Assembly (NCBI GenBank): GCA_015522055.1
Contig: WAMZ01000138.1
Coordinates: forward strand, 1-12,149
Reading direction: 5' to 3'
From: Candidatus Geothermarchaeota archaeon
GTDB taxonomy: Archaea; Thermoproteota; Nitrososphaeria; Geothermarchaeales; JDFR-13
Length of the DNA: 12,149 nt
Part shown: positions 6,777 to 12,149 of the stretch, piece by piece
How the letters are laid out: every line of letters starts with the position of its first letter
Position numbering within the stretch: the first letter of the stretch is position 1
Notes under the pieces: generated by a model
Database searches by the model: none
What the model was told of the DNA's origin: nothing
Seen by the model: the letters and a program-made list of their open reading frames with translations, nothing else
Position numbers and translations under genes: made by a program

Positions 6777-6787
6777 TTATTCAGTAG

Positions 6788-8050
6788 ATGCATATAGTTT
6801 ATGTGATTAAGATGGGGCTCCCAGATTTGGATAAATATTATGCTGCATCAGTTACTTATAGGGATGTCGGCGTCTCTAATTTGAAGAGATATTTCTTTGG
6901 TGATGCTGATTCGGTTATGGCTGATCTATATCAGCGGGGTCTGCAGTGTGTTGTTCTGCAAACATGTAATAGGGTTGAGATCTATAGTTATGGTGGGGAC
7001 CCCATAGATATATTTAGTAGAGCCGGGGTTTATGATGAGTTTAGGTCGGCTGCCCATGTATATAGGGGTATTGATGTCTTTAGGCACTTGATATACGTTG
7101 TATCAGGTCTGGACTCGCTGGCTGTTGGGGAGCCCCAGATAATGGGCCAGGTTAGGAGGGCATATAACCATGCACGGGACCTCGGCTATGTTGGTGGCGA
7201 GTTAGAGTATCTATTCAGTGAGGCTTTCAGGGTAGGTAGGAGGGTCAGGGCTAGAATAATGTTCAGGGTCTTCGACTATGCCTATGCTACTGTAGAGATT
7301 GTGGGTAGGTATATAGATGGTAAGAGGCTCTTGATTATCGGTACTGGGGATATGGCTAAAGATCTTCTAGGCATTCTCGTCAACCGTTTTAGGGGTCGGT
7401 GTGAGCTGTATGTGGCTGGTAGGAGTAGGCTTGACTGGATATCATCTAGGTATGGGGTTGAGACCCTTCATATCTCTCGTTTACCCGATTACATAGGGTT
7501 GTTTGATGTGGTTGTTTCATGCGTCTCTAGTGATAAGCCCATTATCGATGAGAGTTATAGGGGTAGGATTAAAGATGGCACAGTCATAGTTGATCTAGGT
7601 GTGCCACCTAATGTATCGTTGGATGGAGATGGCTTTACCATATATAAATTTGAGGATATTAGCAGGATGATTAGCCAGTATTATGGCTCCCTATCTGACA
7701 AGATTAGTTTGTTATATGGCTATGTGGAGGAGGAGTTGGCTAGGCTTAGGGATCGCTTTAGGCTTAGGTGGGTGAATGAGGTTATTAGGCAGATCTATAT
7801 TAGGGCGGAGGAGATTCGTAGAGAGGAGCTGGATGAGGCTTATAGGGAGATTGGTCGGCTTGTCTTGGATGAGGAGGTTAGGCAAGCTCTATATAGGCTT
7901 CTAGACACGTTCTCATGGTCCCTTATCAAGAAGATCTACCATGGTCATATAGAGGTATTTAGGAGATTGGGTAAGAATGCCAAGGTAAATCGGGAGGTTC
8001 TTATGCTCCTACTCAATAGTTTAGCCGGGGCCGATGAGTCATGTACATAA
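6788..8050 (+). CDS. hemA: Glutamyl-tRNA reductase
   Basis: The enzyme reduces glutamyl-tRNA(Glu) with NADPH to glutamate-1-semialdehyde, the first committed step of tetrapyrrole synthesis. The active-site Cys is C60 in LQTCNRVEIY. H100 in FRHLIYVVSGLDSLAVGEPQIMGQV matches the conserved His before the SGLDS motif. The NADPH-binding turn is IIGTGDMA (183-190), and a long C-terminal helical dimerisation part follows. Length 420 is normal. ATG 6788 has no ribosome binding site and fits a short-leader or leaderless transcript; a second ATG at 6812 (MGLPDLDKYY) is possible. It heads the plus-strand operon and overlaps hemC by 10 bases. In many organisms this step is controlled by heme, which suits the operator-like repeats upstream. 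Confidence 0.95.
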   Translation: MHIVYVIKMGLPDLDKYYAASVTYRDVGVSNLKRYFFGDADSVMADLYQRGLQCVVLQTCNRVEIYSYGGDPIDIFSRAGVYDEFRSAAHVYRGIDVFRHLIYVVSGLDSLAVGEPQIMGQVRRAYNHARDLGYVGGELEYLFSEAFRVGRRVRARIMFRVFDYAYATVEIVGRYIDGKRLLIIGTGDMAKDLLGILVNRFRGRCELYVAGRSRLDWISSRYGVETLHISRLPDYIGLFDVVVSCVSSDKPIIDESYRGRIKDGTVIVDLGVPPNVSLDGDGFTIYKFEDISRMISQYYGSLSDKISLLYGYVEEELARLRDRFRLRWVNEVIRQIYIRAEEIRREELDEAYREIGRLVLDEEVRQALYRLLDTFSWSLIKKIYHGHIEVFRRLGKNAKVNREVLMLLLNSLAGADESCT

Positions 8051-8997
8051 GGATAGGTGGCCGGGGCAGTAGGCTGAGCAGGATACAGATGGAGATTGTG
8101 GCTAACCTACTATATAATGCCGAGCCCAACCTAAATATTGAATATATATTTATAAGGACTCGTGGTGATGTCGATAGATCATCCCCACTCTATAGGCTCA
8201 GGGGGAGAGGGATTTTCGAGAGGGAGGTTAATAGGGCTCTTAAAGAGGGCCGTATCGATGTAGCGGTCCATAGTGCGAAGGACGTCCCATTCGAGTCTAT
8301 CGAGGAGCATGGTTTCCAGGCTATCGTGCCTAGGCGAGACAGTAGGTATGATGTATTGATATCGAGGAGTGGCCTAGGTCTTGAGTCGCTTCCCCCTGGC
8401 TCTATCGTTGGTACATCCTCGCTTAGGAGGTTATCCTTCCTCAGGTATTATAGGGGTGATATAGAGGTTAGGAATATACGGGGGAATGTTGATACTAGGA
8501 TTAGGAAGGTTATGGATGGAGGATATGATGCCGTGGTCCTGGCTGAGGCTGGGTTGGAGAGGCTAGGTATAGATATAAATTTCCATAGGCTTTCCCTAGA
8601 TGAATTTATCCCAGCTGCTGGGCAGGGAGCGTTGTTATTGATGGTTAGACCCGGTTCTGAGGCCGAGGAACTTGTTAGGTCTATCGGGGATCGTGCCTCA
8701 TATTTGGAGGTAATGTTTGAGAAGATTTTTCTAAGGTTTGTGGGTGGTGGCTGTAATATTCCTATTGGGGTAACCTCCTTCTATGATGGTGGTGCGGGTG
8801 GCCTTAGAGTGGTAGCGGGTGTGGTCTCACCAGATTTTAGGAGGCGGGTGGTGGTCAAGAGGTTCATCGATGTCGATGAGGCCTCCTCTATTGATTTGGA
8901 TTATATCCGTGGCTTGGCTCGTGAGTTCTTTGATTACTTCGGTGAATCTGGTGGTATGGACCTTGTTGAGGGGTGGCTAGATGGTCGGTCGGTCTGA
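8041..8997 (+). CDS. hemC: Hydroxymethylbilane synthase (porphobilinogen deaminase)
   Basis: The enzyme polymerises four porphobilinogens into hydroxymethylbilane. The start IRIGGRGSRLSRIQ matches the family N-terminus. HSAKDVPFE contains the catalytic Asp D81 (Asp84 type). Substrate-binding arginines lie in GTSSLRRLSFLR and RNIRGNVDTRIRK. The Cys that carries the dipyrromethane cofactor is C238 in GGGCNIPIG. At 318 residues the protein has all three domains. ATG 8041 lies inside the last codons of hemA (10-base overlap), pointing to coupled translation, and the gene overlaps hemD by 17 bases. Confidence 0.96.
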   Translation: MYIRIGGRGSRLSRIQMEIVANLLYNAEPNLNIEYIFIRTRGDVDRSSPLYRLRGRGIFEREVNRALKEGRIDVAVHSAKDVPFESIEEHGFQAIVPRRDSRYDVLISRSGLGLESLPPGSIVGTSSLRRLSFLRYYRGDIEVRNIRGNVDTRIRKVMDGGYDAVVLAEAGLERLGIDINFHRLSLDEFIPAAGQGALLLMVRPGSEAEELVRSIGDRASYLEVMFEKIFLRFVGGGCNIPIGVTSFYDGGAGGLRVVAGVVSPDFRRRVVVKRFIDVDEASSIDLDYIRGLAREFFDYFGESGGMDLVEGWLDGRSV

Positions 8998-9748
8998 TTA
9001 TATAGTTGTGCCTGTCGCGACACAAGAAACAATCAATGTAATTTATAGGGAGCTGCGGGACTACAACATTATAAATATACCCTTACTTGTAATTGAACCC
9101 TTATATAACGTGTTGGATGAGGTGGTCGATGCACTATCTGATACACCTAGAGATATGGTATCTGTATTCACATCCAAGAATGGTGTCGATGTACTTTTAG
9201 GGTATCTAGCTGAGACAGGTAGATTGGATATGGTTAGGTGGCTATTTAGGCGTGTGGCGTGTATAGGTCCATCCACCCTCAAGCATCTTAGGATGAGGTT
9301 GAATAATTATTGCCCGGGGTTCGCCCCGGTGGAGACGTATATACCTGAGGTTCATACATCTAGGATGTTGGCTAGATTGTTGGCTTTTATACCTTATAGG
9401 CCTGTTTTGTGGGCATCTAGGTATGTGGATAGTGGTCTTGCCTCCCTCGTCTCTTCTAGGGGTGGAGTCGCTGCTAGTATATATAGTATTCGCCTAGACC
9501 TGGATAATGCAGAATCGGTCTCCAAATTAATAGATAGATATAGTCTTGTATTCCTTATCTTCATGTCTATGAAGTCCCTGGAATTCCTGAGGATTTTTAG
9601 GGGTAGGGCTGGGCAGAGGTTGGTGGGGATATTTATTAGCCCTAGGGTCTATAGATGCATGGATTCGAGTAAGTTGGATGGGGTCCATGTCTATGATGGG
9701 GGAGATATAAATGGTTTCTATAGATTTGTGAGGGGTGTCTTGGGTTGA
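8981..9748 (+). CDS. hemD: Uroporphyrinogen-III synthase
   Basis: The enzyme closes hydroxymethylbilane with inversion of ring D to give uroporphyrinogen III. HemD is poorly conserved, but this 255-residue protein has the expected landmarks: VFTSKNGV (62-69), close to the usual VFTSxNAV; CIGPSTL (94-100), close to the usual VGxxT; and a second IFMSMKSLEFL in the place of the FTSPSxV motif. Its place between hemC and precorrin-2 dehydrogenase adds strong support. ATG 8981 overlaps hemC by 17 bases, with GAGGGGTGG just upstream. The stop TGA overlaps the next ATG by one base (TGATG). Confidence 0.85.
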   Translation: MVGRSDYIVVPVATQETINVIYRELRDYNIINIPLLVIEPLYNVLDEVVDALSDTPRDMVSVFTSKNGVDVLLGYLAETGRLDMVRWLFRRVACIGPSTLKHLRMRLNNYCPGFAPVETYIPEVHTSRMLARLLAFIPYRPVLWASRYVDSGLASLVSSRGGVAASIYSIRLDLDNAESVSKLIDRYSLVFLIFMSMKSLEFLRIFRGRAGQRLVGIFISPRVYRCMDSSKLDGVHVYDGGDINGFYRFVRGVLG

Positions 9749-10419
9749 TGCTTCCTATATACCTGGATATAACGGGTTTTAATGTATTGGTTTTGGGTGG
9801 CGGATATGAGGCGACCAAGAAGGTTGGTAGGCTACTGAGGCATGGGGCGGGGAAGATAGTTGTATATTCACTAGATTTTAGTGATGAGCTTAGGAGGCTG
9901 GCTGGGGAGGGCCTTGTGGAGCTTGTTGAGGGTGATGTTAGGGACCTCGATAGGGTGGCTAGGCTTATTGACTGGGCCGACTTAATAATCTATACTGTAC
10001 CGGGCCTCGAGGATGTTGAGAGGTGGGTGGTTGATCGGTGTAGGCGGGGTAGGAAGCTTCATATCATGTCTACCAATGCCTCGATTACGCAGGCTGCTCT
10101 CCCCGTGGAGGTTGAGCTCCATGGCCTTAGGTTCACCGTCTTTTCTGGTGGTAAGTCGACGTTGGTTGCGTTGAAGGCACTGGAGATGATTAGGGAATGC
10201 CTTGGGGATAGGCGTGAACTTGCCCTATTATTGGAGGCTATGTATTACCTTAAGGTTTATATGAAGGAGAGGGGTGTGCCGTATAAGGTTAGGATGATGC
10301 TGTATAGAGAGTTGTTCCGTGACGAGGCTCTAAACAACTATATATTGAGTGGGGATCTCGACGCCGCCAAGAGATATATAAAGAGGTATGTGGATTCAGC
10401 TATGAAGCAGAGTAAGTGA
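9748..10419 (+). CDS. Precorrin-2 dehydrogenase (Met8p/SirC/CysG N-terminal family)
   Basis: The likely role is NAD-dependent oxidation of precorrin-2 to sirohydrochlorin. The N-terminus LPIYLDITGFNVLVLGGGYEATKKV carries the GGG turn (17-19) of the NAD-binding fold, and FSGGKSTLVALKALEMI (132-148) matches the conserved S/T-GGKSPxxA segment. About 223 residues is normal for the stand-alone form. Where the family usually has a VNVVDD-like stretch with the catalytic Asp of Met8p and CysG, this protein reads LHIMSTNAS (104-112), without Asp. Bacillus SirC, which only dehydrogenates, also lacks that Asp, so iron chelation by this protein is doubtful. ATG 9748 overlaps the hemD stop as TGATG and is preferred to the TTG three bases upstream. 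Last gene of the plus operon. Confidence 0.85.
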   Translation: MLPIYLDITGFNVLVLGGGYEATKKVGRLLRHGAGKIVVYSLDFSDELRRLAGEGLVELVEGDVRDLDRVARLIDWADLIIYTVPGLEDVERWVVDRCRRGRKLHIMSTNASITQAALPVEVELHGLRFTVFSGGKSTLVALKALEMIRECLGDRRELALLLEAMYYLKVYMKERGVPYKVRMMLYRELFRDEALNNYILSGDLDAAKRYIKRYVDSAMKQSK

Positions 10420-10435
10420 TTCCACCATAACGGTT

Positions 10436-10888
10436 CTAGTCGGTTGACGCAATTCTCCTTGATTTGTATTCTCTTATGTGTTTAGCGTTTTTTAATCCCC
10501 TTAGTTTCTCTAGGAGTTTCTCATCTGCGGTGTATAATGTTCCTTTCTCGATTGATGCGACTGCTATGTAGCATGCGTCGTAGATAGTTATGCCGTGTTT
10601 CAAGGCCCTCCTAATAGTCTCTCTTAGGAACTCTCCTTTTAGGGGGAGTTCGAGGAATTGGAATCCGTGGAGGGCCTCCCCGATATTGATGAGCTCATCC
10701 TCCCCAAATACACCTGAGTACCTCAATGCATTCAATACCTCATAGTAGATCAACTCAGGTACGGCTATATCTATTAATTGGTCCACGTAGTCCCTCCTCA
10801 ATTCATCCGCCTTATCTGTATACTCCTCCTCAATAAACCACTTGACTACCACGGATGCATCGGGTACAACTATCTCCTCTCCCTCCAT
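10436..10888 (-). CDS. vapC: VapC-type PIN-domain ribonuclease toxin
   Basis: This is the toxin of a type II toxin-antitoxin pair, a Mg-dependent ribonuclease expected to cut RNA when free of its antitoxin. The PIN-domain acids are in place: D10 in VVPDASVVVKWF, E45 in VPELIYYEVLNALR, D104 in TIYDACYIAVA and D122 in TADEKLL. The 150-residue length is usual for archaeal VapC. ATG 10888 lies inside the end of the antitoxin gene (19-base overlap), so translation is probably coupled. It converges on the hemA operon with a gap of 16 bases. Base composition shifts inside this gene: its N-terminal half reads C-rich on the plus strand and its C-terminal half T-rich. The target RNA cannot be read from the sequence. 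Confidence 0.88.
   Translation of the reverse strand: MEGEEIVVPDASVVVKWFIEEEYTDKADELRRDYVDQLIDIAVPELIYYEVLNALRYSGVFGEDELINIGEALHGFQFLELPLKGEFLRETIRRALKHGITIYDACYIAVASIEKGTLYTADEKLLEKLRGLKNAKHIREYKSRRIASTD
10488..10493 (+). terminator. Possible T-run terminator of the hemA operon
   Basis: Six consecutive T on the plus strand lie about 70 bases after the dehydrogenase stop, inside the 3' end of the convergent vapC. Archaeal termination often uses such T runs without a hairpin. A single short run is weak support. Confidence 0.2.
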
Positions 10889-11109
10889 CTCCTAATCTCC
10901 TCCACCGAGCTCCACCGGGAGGCCCTTCTCCTAAGGCTATCCACCATACTCGATGCCCATATAAGCCTCCTCCTATCCACATCCCTCCTAAGCTCCTCCC
11001 TAATCCTCTTGGCTATCGCCTCCCTAACCACCTCGCTCCAATTGATATGCTTAAGCCTATCCATCATCCTCTTCATATCCTCATCAACCCTAACCGTAAT
11101 AATGGGCAT
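10870..11109 (-). CDS. vapB: VapB-type ribbon-helix-helix antitoxin
   Basis: The protein should neutralise the adjacent VapC and repress its own operon. The N-terminus MPIITVRVDEDMKRMMDRL, followed by INWSEVVREAIAKRI, is a typical ribbon-helix-helix DNA-binding and dimerisation unit: one beta strand and two helices in about 40 residues. An Arg- and Trp-rich tail follows, in the place where VapB antitoxins bind the toxin. Start choice: ATG 11109 gives the usual short N-terminus and lies 4 bases after GGTGAT at 11114-11119. ATG 11115 and ATG 11136 are also open but lack such a site. The product is 79 residues from ATG 11109. The coding strand is strongly purine-rich. Confidence 0.82.
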   Translation of the reverse strand: MPIITVRVDEDMKRMMDRLKHINWSEVVREAIAKRIREELRRDVDRRRLIWASSMVDSLRRRASRWSSVEEIRRWRERR

Positions 11110-11113
11110 AGCC

Positions 11114-11119
11114 ATCACC
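11114..11119 (-). promoter_or_regulatory. Ribosome binding site GGTGAT of vapB
   Basis: Minus-strand GGTGAT is followed by GGCT and ATG 11109, the same core and 4-base spacing as hemL and hemB. It favours ATG 11109 over ATG 11115, which overlaps the site. Confidence 0.5.
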
Positions 11120-11242
11120 AATAAACGTATATACATTAAATGTCTATAAAAATATATACAAATCCAGGCATACCAAATAAGTCACTGGCCGGGAATAGCA
11201 TCAAACAACCTTAAATATATAATCACATCGAGATATCGTGGA
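11120..11242. promoter_or_regulatory. Divergent promoter region between vapBC and the LAGLIDADG gene
   Basis: On the minus strand TTTTTATAG (11144-11152) is a TATA-like box that would start the vapBC transcript near 11123, just before the ribosome binding site. On the plus strand TTAAATATATAA (11211-11222) lies 21-32 bases before ATG 11243, which predicts a leaderless transcript for the right-hand gene. Between them (about 11157-11205) I see no gene and no clear repeat. Confidence 0.5.
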
Positions 11243-12135
11243 ATGGCTATGCATAAGCCACTAAACATAAGACTAAAGCTCAAAGATACCGTACTTAAGC
11301 TACACATGGAGGGACTGAGCTACAGAAATATACAGAGAAGGATAAAGGAGTTATATGGCGTCGAGCTCCCACGCTCAACCATCTCCTACTGGGTCAGAAA
11401 CCTACACAACACCGAAGGAAGGGTAAAGAGACTCGATAAAAGCGATATGGATGCATACTCATACATAATAGGGGCATCGATAGGATACGCATACCTAAGG
11501 AAGAGGCCGGGAAAGAAAGGAGATAAACATATTATAATGATGAGGGTTAGGGATAGAGACTTCCTAGAAGAATACATAAACAACATAGGGAGGATAATTC
11601 CAGGCATAAAGCCTAGGATAAAGATCGGGAGAAGAGGCTTCTACACCAGCACAATATATAACAAACTCCTATACATAGACATCAAAAAATATATCGAAAA
11701 CCCAGGAAAAATATACCAAGACCTAAAAAACAACAAAAAAGCATTCCTAAAAGGAATATATGACGCCGAGGGAAGCATATCTGTGACGGCTAGGAAATAC
11801 TTCGCAGGAGCTGTGATTATAGCTATGTCAGATTAAGGAATAGCGTCGATTGTGGAGAGATTTCTTGAGGAATTATCAATTAATCACAGGATATACATTG
11901 ATGTAGGTGTAGGGGATCAAGTGATTGTAGGAGAATGGATTGGTAAGAGAAATAAACCATTAATCTACATAGGTATTGGGAAACTAAGTGACATAATCAA
12001 GTATAGAAATCTAATAGGTTTCTCAATCAGACGGAATATGTAAAACTCAACGACTACATTAATATTAAAAAACTATATGGAAGTGGCAAGCTGGCGATAA
12101 GTAAATGGAGAGAAACATATGATTTCAAAAATTGA
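11243..12135 (+). pseudogene. Broken helix-turn-helix plus LAGLIDADG protein gene
   Basis: The first open part (11243-11836, 197 codons) has an N-terminal helix-turn-helix, roughly residues 10-55 (GLSYRNIQRRI ... LPRSTISYWVRN), then a LAGLIDADG domain: first motif IIGASIGYAYL (75-85) and second motif FLKGIYDAEGSI (168-179). An in-frame TAA at 11834-11836 stops it, but the same frame continues with sensible protein (VERFLEELSIN ... GKLSDIIKYRNLIGFSIRR) to a TAA at 12041. From 12034 the frame one base back continues plausibly (EYVKLNDYINIKKLYG) to TGA 12133-12135, so one base seems lost near 12034. The whole would be about 297 codons, usual for free-standing archaeal LAGLIDADG proteins. The first motif lacks its catalytic acid (Tyr82 in its place). 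A leaderless start at ATG 11243 fits the TATA box. Sequencing error is possible. Confidence 0.72.
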
Positions 12136-12149
12136 CGCTGAATAAGGAG

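Larger units (their letters stand above)
6683..6787. promoter_or_regulatory. Divergent promoter region between the ahbAB and hemA operons
   Basis: This 105-base AT-rich gap drives two operons in opposite directions. For hemA, a TATA-like AGTATATATA lies at 6741-6750. For ahbAB, minus-strand TTTAATAAAAA (6715-6725) or CTTTTATAG (6730-6738) could serve. Three inverted repeats occupy the region: 11-bp arms at 6695-6724, TTGCT-N5-AGCAA at 6726-6740, and ATGCT-N10-AGCAT at 6757-6776. The purine-rich ahbAB ribosome binding site is at 6683-6694. Promoter positions are inferred from spacing only. Confidence 0.65.

Noticed and set aside
10778..11149. Two plus-strand frames opposite vapB and the vapC start (10778-11149 and 10855-11124)
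   Set aside because: They are rich in Leu/Ser/Ile or Pro/His from C-rich antisense of vapB, whose ribbon-helix-helix and overlap with vapC are convincing.
11243..12149. The LAGLIDADG gene as part of an intron or intein
   Set aside because: It has its own promoter-like TATA box, sits in no host gene, and no splice-site or exon sequence is seen on either side.
1..12149. CRISPR array, tRNA, rRNA or insertion sequence ends
   Set aside because: No regularly spaced repeats, no cloverleaf-like T-loop sequence and no terminal inverted repeats around a transposase were seen on either strand by eye.

Overview
The window looks like chromosomal DNA of a thermophilic archaeon, probably Thermoproteota (Crenarchaeota). 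The support is archaeal-type heme synthesis by the siroheme route, AT-rich TATA-like boxes about 25 bases before first genes, GGTGAT-type ribosome binding sites, GTG and TTG starts, heavy use of AGG (Arg) and ATA (Ile) codons, a VapBC pair, and a LAGLIDADG protein of archaeal style. The genus cannot be fixed from sequence alone.

Positions 1-165 hold the start of an unidentified minus-strand gene that runs off the left edge. Positions 166-339 are a divergent promoter region. From 340 to about 10,420 the window is almost entirely a heme biosynthesis cluster. ahbD (340-1476, plus) converges tail to tail with a minus-strand operon read ahbAB - ahbC - hemB - hemL - cobA (6682 down to 1473). A promoter region of about 105 bases (6683-6787) separates that operon from a plus-strand operon, hemA - hemC - hemD - precorrin-2 dehydrogenase (6788-10419), whose genes all overlap.

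Together these genes cover nearly every step from glutamyl-tRNA to heme b. HemA and HemL make 5-aminolevulinate. HemB, HemC and HemD make uroporphyrinogen III. CobA and the dehydrogenase make sirohydrochlorin. AhbAB decarboxylates siroheme, AhbC removes the acetate side chains to give Fe-coproporphyrin III, and AhbD makes heme b. The one missing step is insertion of iron into sirohydrochlorin; no CbiX/SirB gene is present here.

The right end (10,436-12,149) is accessory in character. A VapBC-type toxin-antitoxin pair lies on the minus strand. Divergent from it is a helix-turn-helix plus LAGLIDADG gene that is broken by an in-frame stop and a frameshift. Strand composition changes near 10.77 kb: the plus strand is rich in G and T to the left and rich in C and A to the right.

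The most interesting non-coding signals are short inverted repeats in the two promoter regions of the heme genes: TGCT-N5-AGCA upstream of both ahbD and hemA/ahbAB, a wider ATGCT-N10-AGCAT near the hemA start, and a perfect 11-bp inverted repeat at the ahbAB promoter. They suggest a shared, so far unidentified regulator of heme synthesis. No wholly new system is evident beyond this.
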